Assembly (NCBI GenBank): GCA_016284295.1
Contig: JAEEOP010000038.1
Coordinates: 37,636-101,635, forward strand
Source: Methanomassiliicoccaceae archaeon
Lineage (GTDB): Archaea; Thermoplasmatota; Thermoplasmata; Methanomassiliicoccales; Methanomethylophilaceae
Direction: 5' to 3'
DNA: 64,000 nt
Below are positions 34,863-43,243 of the stretch, in pieces; position 1 is the stretch's first letter; each line of letters begins with the position of its first letter. Position numbers and translations under genes: made by a program. The notes under the pieces were generated by a model. The model did no database searches. It was given only the letters and a program-made list of their open reading frames with translations, and was not told the DNA's origin.

Positions 34863-35657
34863 TCGCAGGCGCCTTATATTAGCACAGTCCAGATCCGATG
34901 CTTTCAGACCGAACATGCAGTCCATGAGGGATGCCTTGAACGTCCCGGGACCTCTGCTCATCTTCCCTGCGGACTCCGCCGCGATGTTGAACGATGTTAT
35001 GGCGGCGATGACAGATTCAATACTGGCGCCGTTGGCGCCCGCATAGCATCCTACCACGGAACTCACCATGCAACCTGTACCCGATACATTGCCGAGCATG
35101 TCGCAGCCGTTGGACAGCTCGTAGACATCCTTTCCGTCAGATACATGATCGACCTTCCCGGTGGATGCGATGATGCATCCCAGCTTCCCGGCCAGCGACT
35201 TGACATGGGCAGCGGAATCACCCGAAGGGCCGGTCGAATCCACCCCTCTGACCCCTCCCTCGACACCGGAAAGATAGGCGATCTCACCGTCGTTCCCTTT
35301 GACGATATCGGGCTTCACGAGCTTGATGATCCTCTCCGCCACGCAATTGCGGTATTTCGTGGCACCCGCACCGACAGGATCGAAGACCACCGGGATCCCC
35401 TTCTTTTTCGCAACAGTTCCGGCCAGGAGCATGGATTCCACCGTCCTGGGATTGAGAGTCCCCATGTTGATGACGATCGCATCAGCTATACCGACCATGT
35501 CCTCCACATCCTCGAGGGCGTCCGTCATCACGGGCGATCCTCCGGCGCAGATGCAGATGTTGGCGCAATCGTTCACGGTGACGTAGTTGGTGATGTGATG
35601 CACGAGCGGATGCTTGGAGCGCACCCCCTCCAGTTGGGACGGCAGACAGAAGTCCAT
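34650..35657 (-). CDS. thiM: Hydroxyethylthiazole kinase with overrunning 3' end
   Basis: A thiazole salvage kinase. HHITNYVTVNDCANICICAG, VVFDPVGAGATKYRN, KGNDGEIAYLSG and the catalytic NVSGTGCMVSS are all present. Family members end at about 260-270 residues; here the frame continues to 335 residues because no stop follows the normal end near 34880. The last 213 bases are antisense to pth2 and encode a tail without family resemblance. A TAA lies at the expected end but out of frame, so a small indel may have removed the stop. The kinase core looks functional. Confidence 0.9.
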   Translation of the reverse strand: MDFCLPSQLEGVRSKHPLVHHITNYVTVNDCANICICAGGSPVMTDALEDVEDMVGIADAIVINMGTLNPRTVESMLLAGTVAKKKGIPVVFDPVGAGATKYRNCVAERIIKLVKPDIVKGNDGEIAYLSGVEGGVRGVDSTGPSGDSAAHVKSLAGKLGCIIASTGKVDHVSDGKDVYELSNGCDMLGNVSGTGCMVSSVVGCYAGANGASIESVIAAITSFNIAAESAGKMSRGPGTFKASLMDCMFGLKASDLDCANIRRLRSEHLQFAGDAVQFACGCGSEAHARYRAGVHLRPPSIGDDRYVYLVAAGHHPVLVQLLQRIHFQDDLGLTA

Positions 35658-35752
35658 GCTGCGTAACGGCCTCTGCCAGATATATCACATCCCACGGCAT
35701 CTCCGAACTATCCATGTATGTGTTTTTTATCCAGCCTCGCAATCGCAGTGTC

Positions 35753-36154
35753 ATGGCTATGATCGATATCGAGTACAGGCACACCGAGAAGGAACTTGAC
35801 GATGTGACCATCAGGAGGACCACCACAGGAAAAATGTCCGCCTACATCCAGGACCTCATCTACGAGATGAAATCCGCAGATATCTCATGCTCCTACAAGG
35901 AGACCGTCATCGCCGAGGGGGAGAACACCGTTCTAATCAACGGCAGGACCATCCCCGAGATCATCGACGGGCTCGAGATCAGATACCTGGATTCGGACGA
36001 GAGCTGCGACCACGGCAAGCCCTCCAGGATCACCTTCGGCCGCCCCACCCTGGACTGGAAGAAGTCCTTCGTGGAGGATGTTCCCGACACCATCATGAAG
36101 AACGCCATCGCCAAGGTCTACGCCGACGAGAGGCAGAAGCAGGCCGGCCAGTGA
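35753..36154 (+). CDS. Small DUF2703-like protein
   Basis: 133 residues. Strand-helix-strand pattern IDIEYRHTEK..., then an amphipathic helix, then TVLINGRTIPEIIDG, which resembles the thioredoxin-like DUF2703 family (in which an ING motif precedes the final helix). The usual metal-binding CxxC near the N-terminus is absent, so the assignment is tentative. The start ATG 35753 is about 25 nt after GTTTTTTATCC, a box that recurs in this window. Confidence 0.65.
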   Translation: MAMIDIEYRHTEKELDDVTIRRTTTGKMSAYIQDLIYEMKSADISCSYKETVIAEGENTVLINGRTIPEIIDGLEIRYLDSDESCDHGKPSRITFGRPTLDWKKSFVEDVPDTIMKNAIAKVYADERQKQAGQ

Positions 36155-36230
36155 GCGCCTTAAACGTCCGGGACCTCCCCGGACATTTCATCTTTTACCT
36201 CAGGGATCCATATCCAGCCCCTCTCGAAAC

Positions 36231-36243
36231 TCATATAATATAA
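36231..36243 (+). promoter_or_regulatory. TATA box of tgtA
   Basis: CTCATATAATATA at about 36230-36242 lies about 25 nt before ATG 36262. This favours the third in-frame ATG (36262) as a leaderless start over those at 36244 and 36250. Confidence 0.55.
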
Positions 36244-36261
36244 ATGCCCATGCTAAGGGCA

Positions 36262-38193
36262 ATGTTCGAGATCATCAGAAGGGACGGCCTCGCCCGTATC
36301 GGAAAATTCACCACGAATTCAGGACGCACGATGGAGACGCCTGCGCTGTTCCCCGTCATAAACCCCAAGATCAACACGGTCCCCGCCAGGGAGCTGTACG
36401 ATACGTTCGGTTTCAAGTCCCTCATCACGAACTCATACATCATCAAGAACACCCCCGACCTCAAGGAGAAGGCCCAGTCCATTGGACTGCATGAGATGCT
36501 GGACTTCCCCGGGATCATCATGACGGATTCCGGAACCTTCCAGAGCCACATGTACGGGGAGGTGGAGCTCACCAACGAGGAGATCATAGAGTTCCAGAAA
36601 TCCATCGGCACCGACATCGGTACCGTGCTCGACATTTTCACTGAACCCTACTGGACCAAGGAGCAGACCGCAGAATCCATCGAGGTCACCCTCGAGAGGA
36701 CGCAGCAGGCCTGCGACATGAAGGGCGAGATGATGATCAACGGCGTCGCCCAGGGTTCCATCTATCCCGACCTCAGGGAGGACTGCGCCAGGAGGATGGC
36801 CGAGATGGACATTGACGTGCACCCCATAGGAGGGGTCGTCCCCCTGATGGAGCAGTACAGGTACTCTGAACTGGTGGATGTCATCATGTCCAGCAAGAAG
36901 GGGCTCAACCCCAACCGCCCCGTGCACCTGTTCGGTGCGGGACACCCGATGATCCTCGCATTCGCGGCGCTCATGGGCTGCGACTTCTTCGATTCCGCTT
37001 CTTACGCAAAATTCGCCCGCGACGACAGGATGATGTTCGTCGACGGTACCTTCCGCCTTGCGGAGATGGAGTCCCTGGACTGCAACTGCCCCGCATGCCG
37101 CGGACACACCCTCGAGGAGCTCAGGAAGATGGAGAAGTCCAAGAAGACCAAACTCATCGCCGAGCACAACCTCTACCAGATTGTCCAGGAGCTGAACCTC
37201 GTCAGGAGGTACATCCGCGAGGGGCGCCTGTGGGAGCTCGCTGAGATCAGATGCAGGGCGCACCCCTCTTTACTTGAAGCGCTCAGGAAGCTCAGAGACT
37301 ACCAGGACGTCATGGAGCAGTACGACCCCATCAGCCGCGACGGAGCCATATTCTACACCGGCCCGGAGACCAGGGGACGTCCCGTGTTCAAGAGGTATCT
37401 CGACAGGCTCGGAACGAGGTATGTGCTTCCGACGGACAAGGTCGCCCTCTTCGAGGACACCCATGGCAAGCCGTACAGCAGGCCGTACGAGCACGAGTTC
37501 GACAAGGCCAGGAAGGCAGGGTACACGCCCATAGTCGTCTCTCCCTTCGGCCCCGTGCCCGCGGAACTGGACGAACTGTACCCTCTGGCCCAGTCCCTGT
37601 TCCCCCAGATACCCGACATGGAGACCGAGACGGAGTCCGAGAGGCTCACCTACCAGTTCCTCAGCATGATGGGAGTCAAGGAGGTCATCCTCCAGGACCA
37701 GATCCCCGACGACGGGGACCAGGAGTACGATGCGAACCTGCTCAGGGCCAAGGCGGTCGCCAGATACCAGTTCGGGACCGAAGCTGCGGACGCATTGTTC
37801 AGGGAGCCCGTGGAGCTCGTCACCAGCAGGAAGACCGGCAAGATCAGGAACGTCATCTCCGACGGGGAGCACGTGCTCTCCATGCGTGCAGGCGACGGAA
37901 TGTACACGCTGAAGCTGGAAGGCGCCAAGAGGATAGTCGCAGCGGTTCCCAAGCCCCACATGAGGGTCCAGATCATGGACGATGCCGTGCCGTTCGCCGC
38001 GGACGGACGCAACGTGTTCGCACAGTTCGTCACCGAGTGCGACCCCGAGATCCGCCCGATGGAGGAAGTGATCGTCACCGACAGCAACGACAACCCCGTC
38101 GCCACCGGACGCGCGTTCCTCGTCCCGTTCGAGATTAGGCAGATGAAGAAGGGAATGGCCGTCAAGGTGCGTTCAGGCTCTAGCGACGAGTGA
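36262..38193 (+). CDS. tgtA: Archaeosine tRNA-guanine transglycosylase
   Basis: A 643-residue enzyme that swaps guanine-15 in tRNA for preQ0, first committed step to archaeosine. The catalytic core has IIMTDSGTFQSHMYG with the active-site aspartate, GIGG-like HPIGGVVPLMEQ, and the zinc site CNCPACRGH with a later histidine. A linker domain and a C-terminal PUA domain (about the last 70 residues, starting RIVAAVPKPHMRVQIMDDA) follow, as in all archaeal TgtA. Works with ArcS encoded at 57002-58687. Confidence 0.96.
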   Translation: MFEIIRRDGLARIGKFTTNSGRTMETPALFPVINPKINTVPARELYDTFGFKSLITNSYIIKNTPDLKEKAQSIGLHEMLDFPGIIMTDSGTFQSHMYGEVELTNEEIIEFQKSIGTDIGTVLDIFTEPYWTKEQTAESIEVTLERTQQACDMKGEMMINGVAQGSIYPDLREDCARRMAEMDIDVHPIGGVVPLMEQYRYSELVDVIMSSKKGLNPNRPVHLFGAGHPMILAFAALMGCDFFDSASYAKFARDDRMMFVDGTFRLAEMESLDCNCPACRGHTLEELRKMEKSKKTKLIAEHNLYQIVQELNLVRRYIREGRLWELAEIRCRAHPSLLEALRKLRDYQDVMEQYDPISRDGAIFYTGPETRGRPVFKRYLDRLGTRYVLPTDKVALFEDTHGKPYSRPYEHEFDKARKAGYTPIVVSPFGPVPAELDELYPLAQSLFPQIPDMETETESERLTYQFLSMMGVKEVILQDQIPDDGDQEYDANLLRAKAVARYQFGTEAADALFREPVELVTSRKTGKIRNVISDGEHVLSMRAGDGMYTLKLEGAKRIVAAVPKPHMRVQIMDDAVPFAADGRNVFAQFVTECDPEIRPMEEVIVTDSNDNPVATGRAFLVPFEIRQMKKGMAVKVRSGSSDE

Positions 38194-38263
38194 TCCGAGC
38201 AATAATACAATAGGAGACTGACAGCCCGATACAGTCTTTTACTATAAGGGGCTACAACTCGGT

Positions 38264-39061
38264 ATGAATACCAGGGATTATCTGGTGGTAGCCGTAGTTG
38301 CCATATTGGTGGTCCTGGCCTGCTCGTACATCGTATCCAACGGATCCGGGGAGGACGAGAAGAGCACCGACAGGATCGGCATCATCGGAGCTATGGAGCC
38401 CGAGGTCGCCTTGCTGATCGACAGCATGGACCTCGAATACACGAAGACAATCGCCGACATGAAATATCATGTTGGGAAGCTAGGAGACCAGGATGTCGTT
38501 GTCGTCCAATGCGGCATGGGTAAGGTCAATGCAGGTATCTGCGCCCAGACCCTGATATCCGAGTTCAAGGTCGGCTCAGTGATCAACACGGGTGTCGGCG
38601 GTGCCCTCGACGAACGCCTGACATGGAACGATTTCGTCATCTCCACCGATGCACTGCAGCATGACTTCGATGTCGAGCCCATCGGTTTCAAGAAGGGCGA
38701 GATCCCGTTCACGGGCAAGATCTCGTTTGAAGCGGACGAGAAGCTTATCGAGGAAGCCGTTACCGCAGTCAAGAAGGCCGCACCCCTCGTGAACGTCTAC
38801 GAAGGAAGGATCTGCAGCGGGGACCAGTTCATCTCCAGCACGGAGCAGAAGGACGAGATCGTGTCCAACTTCGGAGGCATGTGCTGCGAGATGGAAGGCG
38901 GTGCGATCGCACAGGTCTGCTATCTCAACCACATTCCGTTCGTGATCATCAGGACCATAACTGACAAAGCAGACGGTACCGGACCCGACGATTACGATCA
39001 ATTCATGGAACAGGCCGCCAAACGCTCCGCGATGGTCGTCCGCTACATGGTCATCCACTGA
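38264..39061 (+). CDS. Membrane-anchored MTA/SAH nucleosidase
   Basis: A 265-residue nucleosidase of the Mtn/Pfs family that would split methylthioadenosine or S-adenosylhomocysteine. GIIGAMEPEVALL, NTGVGGAL, ICSGDQFISS, CCEMEGGAIAQVC and IITDKAD-like RTITDKADG are intact. Unusually, an N-terminal hydrophobic segment (residues 7-26) and an acidic linker precede the enzyme, as in an exported, anchored protein. An MTA phosphorylase is also present at 45533-46315. TATA-like ACTATAAGG is about 24 nt before the ATG. Confidence 0.9.
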   Translation: MNTRDYLVVAVVAILVVLACSYIVSNGSGEDEKSTDRIGIIGAMEPEVALLIDSMDLEYTKTIADMKYHVGKLGDQDVVVVQCGMGKVNAGICAQTLISEFKVGSVINTGVGGALDERLTWNDFVISTDALQHDFDVEPIGFKKGEIPFTGKISFEADEKLIEEAVTAVKKAAPLVNVYEGRICSGDQFISSTEQKDEIVSNFGGMCCEMEGGAIAQVCYLNHIPFVIIRTITDKADGTGPDDYDQFMEQAAKRSAMVVRYMVIH

Positions 39062-39093
39062 CCGTCTTTTTCACATACTGTACGGGGATCCGT

Positions 39094-39726
39094 TCAGGAT
39101 TCCTCGTACATGTACTTCTGGAACACGGGGATCAACACCCCGCCGATGGCATTCCCAATCGCCACGAGGATGATGAAGATGAACGCCTCGAATGTGAATG
39201 TGCCCGATGCGCAGAAGTAGAACATGTCCGCGATGCTGTGCTCCGAACCCGCCAGGATGAAGACGGGCACGCAGATGAACGCTCCCAGGTAGCTCTGCTT
39301 CTTCTTGTAAACGTCGGTGGCGACGAACATCAGTATACCGCAGACGAATCCCTTCATCACGATGACCCAAGGTGTATCGAGCATGTCCAGCCTCGCATCT
39401 ATGAAGCCGGGGACGAACTGCTCCGACATGGGCATGCAGAAAGCGATGATGAGCGTACCCACGAAGTTTCCGATGAGCATTATTATGAGGTCGATGCCGT
39501 AGGTCCAGGGCTTGTTGTCGAACATGTACCCGACCTTTCCGGTGTACAGGTCGAGCCCGAACGTGAAGACGATGAACAGACCTATGGAGAACAGGATGGC
39601 CCCTACCCATTTCAGCTGGGGGTCGATGCTCATGGTTCCAAGGAGGACGCAACCGCCGATGGCGATCGCAACTCCCGCAAGTATGGCTCTCAAGAAACAT
39701 TTCAGGTAATGCTGGTACCCTGCCAT
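39094..39726 (-). CDS. Formate/nitrite-type (FNT) channel, short
   Basis: A 210-residue membrane protein with about six helices. AGSEHSIADMFYF matches the FNT motif that carries the central histidine, and AIGNAIGGVLIPVF matches the last helix. Typical members have 250-280 residues; this one lacks part of the N- and C-terminal tails. Substrate could be formate, hydrosulphide or acetate-like anions. Divergent from the DUF2975 gene with a shared promoter. Confidence 0.88.
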   Translation of the reverse strand: MAGYQHYLKCFLRAILAGVAIAIGGCVLLGTMSIDPQLKWVGAILFSIGLFIVFTFGLDLYTGKVGYMFDNKPWTYGIDLIIMLIGNFVGTLIIAFCMPMSEQFVPGFIDARLDMLDTPWVIVMKGFVCGILMFVATDVYKKKQSYLGAFICVPVFILAGSEHSIADMFYFCASGTFTFEAFIFIILVAIGNAIGGVLIPVFQKYMYEES

Positions 39727-39803
39727 CCTAACACTCGAACCTTCGATGAGTAGCCCACAATATAATCGTTATCCTTATTCGCCAGGAGCCCATTCACAGG
39801 GTC
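39727..39803. promoter_or_regulatory. Bidirectional promoter, FNT channel and DUF2975 gene
   Basis: ACAATATAATC near 39758-39768 reads as a TATA-like box on both strands (GATTATATTGT on the minus strand) and lies 35-40 nt from each start codon. Confidence 0.5.
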
Positions 39804-40313
39804 ATGAGAGGAGACCTCCATACCCTGAAGAAAGTGTGCAGCTACGCATCCGTCGTGATGCTGGCGGGCGAGATCGCCTTCATGATCCTCGCAGCCGCTT
39901 CAGCCGTGCTGGGTGCGGTCTCCTTCACATCTCCGGACATCCGCGAGACCTTCTCCCAACTGATAAAGTGCGGCGAGAGCGACCTTTCCCTTGCAGCAGG
40001 GACCATCGAGATGGTCGTGCTGTTCGCCACCATGTTCGTCACGGTGAAGATGATCCATGACACGATGGTGTCCATCCAGAAGGAGCACAGCCCGTTCATG
40101 AACGAGAACGCGGCACGCTTCAAGACCATCTGCCTCGCGTTCCTGATAGCATCCGTGCCGCTGAGCGTCCTGGAGTTCCTCACCAGAGGGGATCAGATCC
40201 TGGCCGTGTGCGTGTTCCTCGCATTCATACTGATCTCCGTCGTCATGTACTGTCTCACGATCATCTTCCGCTACGGGGCGATGCTCCAGGACGAATCCGA
40301 CCACACCCTGTGA
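39804..40313 (+). CDS. DUF2975-family membrane protein
   Basis: A 169-residue protein with four membrane helices. HSPFMNENAARFKTICLAFL matches the conserved central segment of DUF2975. Members of this family are usually paired with a small Cro-like regulator of the YozG type, and exactly that follows after 5 nt. Function of the pair is not established. Confidence 0.85.
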   Translation: MRGDLHTLKKVCSYASVVMLAGEIAFMILAAASAVLGAVSFTSPDIRETFSQLIKCGESDLSLAAGTIEMVVLFATMFVTVKMIHDTMVSIQKEHSPFMNENAARFKTICLAFLIASVPLSVLEFLTRGDQILAVCVFLAFILISVVMYCLTIIFRYGAMLQDESDHTL

Positions 40314-40318
40314 TACCC

Positions 40319-40864
40319 ATGGCGATAGTTCTGAGGCTGGACAGGGTGATGGCGGACCGCAAGATGTCCCTGAACGAGCTTGCGGAGAAGGTAGGGATCT
40401 CCAACGTCAACCTATCCAACATCAAGACCGGCAAGATCAGCGCGATCAGGTTCTCGACACTGAACGGGATATGCCGCGCCCTGGACTGCCAGCCCGGGGA
40501 CATCCTCGAGTATACGGACGACGAGGAGCGACCTTCACGCCTCCGATGCCAATTCCTTCTCCATCCTCTTCTTCGAGAACAGCACGGAGTCCATGAACGC
40601 CACCCAGGTGATCTCCACCAGGATCGACGTGGCGATGGCCACCATTCCCGGAGGGTACAGCGCGACGCAGAGCGCTATGGCCACACCCTTGTTCTTGTAG
40701 GACGTCATCAGTATGTCGGTGACCCTCTGGCCCCAGTGGATCCCTGCCTTCTTCTCGACGATCTCCACACCGGTACCGAGTCCGAAGGACCTCAGCGCGG
40801 CGATTATGATGAACACGATGAAGATCCACATCGCATTGCCGGCGAAGTTGGTCGCTCCCACTGA
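40319..40864 (+). CDS. YozG-like Cro/XRE regulator with overrunning 3' end
   Basis: Residues 1-75 are a compact helix-turn-helix regulator: IVLRLDRVMADRKMSLNELA, VGISNVNLSNIKTGK and ALDCQPGDILEYT, typical of the DUF2975-linked YozG group. The normal protein would end at about residue 75, but no stop is met and the frame continues 107 codons antisense to the BASS transporter gene. The tail is rich in His, Arg and Asp and looks like antisense translation, not a domain. Either the stop was lost or an indel is present. The regulator half is probably functional. Confidence 0.75.
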   Translation: MAIVLRLDRVMADRKMSLNELAEKVGISNVNLSNIKTGKISAIRFSTLNGICRALDCQPGDILEYTDDEERPSRLRCQFLLHPLLREQHGVHERHPGDLHQDRRGDGHHSRRVQRDAERYGHTLVLVGRHQYVGDPLAPVDPCLLLDDLHTGTESEGPQRGDYDEHDEDPHRIAGEVGRSH

Positions 40865-41485
40865 AAGCCATACCATGAAGAAGATACAGCAGTTCAGGAA
40901 CACTGCCAGCACATCCTTGCTGATCTTCACCTTCGTGAGGAGCCTGGAGAGCACCAACGGGACACCGATGAGCTCTATGACGGTGATGACAAGGAACTCC
41001 ATGTCCACCGAATCGCCTAGAGCCAGCCAGACGATGAACGGGATCCACAGCAGCGACAGGATGTACACGACGATGGTACCCCTGGCGGCGTGCTCAGGGT
41101 CTCCGCGAAGAATAATGGATAAAGGAAGGACGGAACCTGCGAAGGGCGTGGCAGCAATGAAAACAAGACCTGCGGCCTGCTTCACATACTCGGTGTCCTT
41201 AAGAATGAAGTATCCTGCCAGAGGAATTATGGCCGCGACCACCATCCCCAGGATCACCGCCCTGGCCATCGATTTCCCGTATTTGAACGGATTGAGATTG
41301 GCCATGGGGATCCTAGACATGGAAAGTGTTAGCATGATCACCAATGTGAGGATTGTCAGATTGGAACGCAGCCCCGCGTTCAGCACATCCGACGGGAACA
41401 ACCCGCCGAAATTGGTTATCAAGGCGACTATCATGGCCGCCATCATCATGAACGCACTGCTGGAAAGCAGGGATACGATCTTCAT
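40535..41485 (-). CDS. BASS-family (bile acid:sodium symporter-like) transporter
   Basis: A membrane protein of 316 residues with about nine to ten helices. FIAATPFAGSVLPLSIILRGD and SILVEITWVAFMDSVL are family-like; members move bile acids, pyruvate, pantothenate or similar anions with sodium. I prefer ATG 41485, about 25 nt after a TATA-like box, over the upstream ATG 41536 that would place a regulatory palindrome inside the gene. Divergent from the UbiA gene. Confidence 0.85.
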   Translation of the reverse strand: MKIVSLLSSSAFMMMAAMIVALITNFGGLFPSDVLNAGLRSNLTILTLVIMLTLSMSRIPMANLNPFKYGKSMARAVILGMVVAAIIPLAGYFILKDTEYVKQAAGLVFIAATPFAGSVLPLSIILRGDPEHAARGTIVVYILSLLWIPFIVWLALGDSVDMEFLVITVIELIGVPLVLSRLLTKVKISKDVLAVFLNCCIFFMVWLSVGATNFAGNAMWIFIVFIIIAALRSFGLGTGVEIVEKKAGIHWGQRVTDILMTSYKNKGVAIALCVALYPPGMVAIATSILVEITWVAFMDSVLFSKKRMEKELASEA

Positions 41486-41562
41486 GCCCCAGAGATATCC
41501 GACAGTGTATTTATCGATTATCGATAAATAATTCATTTATATCATGAATCGATTCAATCCGC
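41486..41562. promoter_or_regulatory. Divergent promoter with 23-bp palindrome
   Basis: Arms TATTTATCGA (41508-41517) and TCGATAAATA (41521-41530) form a perfect 10-bp inverted repeat around TTA. It covers the TATA-like element for the minus-strand transporter (start 41485) and adjoins ATTTATATC (41534-41542), the box for the plus-strand UbiA gene (start 41563). It is a good operator candidate for a dimeric regulator controlling both. Confidence 0.6.
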
Positions 41563-42492
41563 ATGGCCGGTGTGAAACCTGTGAAAGCAGGATGGTGGAA
41601 CGTGTTCAGACCCTGGACCCTGCACGGGGCGGTGGTACCCGTCCTCATAGGAGGGGCGGTAGCGTTCCAGACAGCGGAGCTCAACCCTTTGAGCATCGCC
41701 ATGTTCATCCTGGTGATAATAGCCGGATGCCTGCTGCAGTCAGCGGCCAATATCCTGAACACCTACGGGGATTTCAAGACCGGGGTGGACACCGTAGAGA
41801 ACGAGACCAGGTCCCCGGAGCTGGTCACAGGGGTCCTGAAACCCAAAGAGGTCCTGTATGCCGGATTGGCCTGCATAGGCGTCGCGGCATTGCTAGGGCT
41901 GGTATTCATCTGGTATTCCGGATGGTGGGTGCTCCTCTACGGACTCATAGGCATCGTCGGAGCGGGAACGTACACTGTAGGACTGTCCTACAAGTACCAT
42001 GCGATGGGGCAGCTGAGCGTCTTCGTCATGATGGGCATACTGATGCCCCTGGGAACGTACAGCGTCCTAACTGGAGAGGCGTTCTCCCTTGAGGTGCTGC
42101 TCCTGAGCATCCCCAACACGTTCATGATCACGGGAGTCCTGGCCGGGAACGAGCTACGCGACTATTACGAGGACAAAAAGGCCGGAGCAGGTACACTGAT
42201 CGGCCACATGTCCTACGAGAGCGGGATGAAGCTGTACCTCTTCGAGGCCCTGGTGTCGTTCCCGATTCTGATCGTCCTGGTCATAGCCGGCGTGGCCCCG
42301 CTGGGATGCCTGCTGGCGCTGATATCCCTCTACGATGCGTACACCCTCGTGAAGAACAGCAAGCTCGCCCCGACGGACCCGCACTCGTCGTTCATGCTGG
42401 TGCCCCTGTGCTTCAAGCTCAACTGGCATTTCGGAGTGCTGATGGTGATAGGATATGTTTTACATCTGAACATTATCCCGATGATGATCTGA
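41563..42492 (+). CDS. UbiA/MenA-type prenyltransferase
   Basis: A 309-residue membrane prenyltransferase with about nine helices. The two aspartate motifs are NILNTYGDFKTGVD and NELRDYYEDKKAGAGT, and the N-terminal VFRPWTLHGAVVPVLIG resembles MenA (naphthoate prenyltransferase). It would attach a polyprenyl chain to an aromatic ring. A UbiE-like methyltransferase follows after 1 nt, the same pairing as in quinone synthesis. The aromatic substrate cannot be inferred. Confidence 0.9.
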   Translation: MAGVKPVKAGWWNVFRPWTLHGAVVPVLIGGAVAFQTAELNPLSIAMFILVIIAGCLLQSAANILNTYGDFKTGVDTVENETRSPELVTGVLKPKEVLYAGLACIGVAALLGLVFIWYSGWWVLLYGLIGIVGAGTYTVGLSYKYHAMGQLSVFVMMGILMPLGTYSVLTGEAFSLEVLLLSIPNTFMITGVLAGNELRDYYEDKKAGAGTLIGHMSYESGMKLYLFEALVSFPILIVLVIAGVAPLGCLLALISLYDAYTLVKNSKLAPTDPHSSFMLVPLCFKLNWHFGVLMVIGYVLHLNIIPMMI

Positions 42493-42493
42493 G

Positions 42494-43243
42494 ATGACAG
42501 AAGAGCTCAAGACCGGCAACCAGTTCGAGGGGAAGGAGGAATTCGTCAAGGACGCTTTCACCGAGATCGCGGAATACTACGATGACATGAACGAGGTCAT
42601 GTCCATGCACATGGTGCAGGGGTGGCACAAGTTCATGATGAAGCAGGCGGGGGACATCAAAGGGAAGACCTGCCTGGATGTCGGTACCGGCACCGGGGAG
42701 ATCGCATTCCATGTCGCAAGGACCGCCGGCCCGGGATCGAAAGTCATCGGAGTGGACATCACACCCGCGATGCTGGAGCTCGCAAAGAAGAAGGAATCGG
42801 AGCTCGACCTGCCCGTCAAGATCGACTGGCGCGAGGGAGACGCCCTCAATCTGGACATCGAGGACAATTCCGTCAATCTCGTCACCTCAGGATACATGCT
42901 CAGGAACGTGACCAACATCCTCCAGGCCGTGTCCGAGATGCACAGGGTGCTCGCACCAGGCGGACGCGTGGTTGTAGCGGAACTCTCCAAGCCCAAGAAC
43001 AGGGTCGTGAAGATCGGTTACAACCTCTACATGAAGAGGGTCAAGGCCTACGGCCGCAAGCGCGACAGCGGCAAGAAGATCGACGGGAAGTTCTCTCCTT
43101 ACGAGTGGCTGACCACATCCATCGAGGGATTCCCCTACGGCGAGGACATGGTCGCTATATTCAAGAAGGCAGGATTCAAGGACGCCCACTTCTACGTGAA
43201 GTCGATGGGCGCCGTGAACATCTACGTCGGAACGAAGGAATGA
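42494..43243 (+). CDS. UbiE/MenG-type C-methyltransferase
   Basis: A 249-residue SAM-dependent methyltransferase. The SAM motif is CLDVGTGTGEIAFHVA, with VIGVDITPAMLELA and DNSVNLVTSGYMLRN as later family segments. In bacteria and Thermoplasma-type archaea UbiE acts on demethylmenaquinone. It starts 1 nt after the UbiA stop, so the two act in one pathway, probably making a lipid-soluble electron carrier. Confidence 0.9.
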   Translation: MTEELKTGNQFEGKEEFVKDAFTEIAEYYDDMNEVMSMHMVQGWHKFMMKQAGDIKGKTCLDVGTGTGEIAFHVARTAGPGSKVIGVDITPAMLELAKKKESELDLPVKIDWREGDALNLDIEDNSVNLVTSGYMLRNVTNILQAVSEMHRVLAPGGRVVVAELSKPKNRVVKIGYNLYMKRVKAYGRKRDSGKKIDGKFSPYEWLTTSIEGFPYGEDMVAIFKKAGFKDAHFYVKSMGAVNIYVGTKE

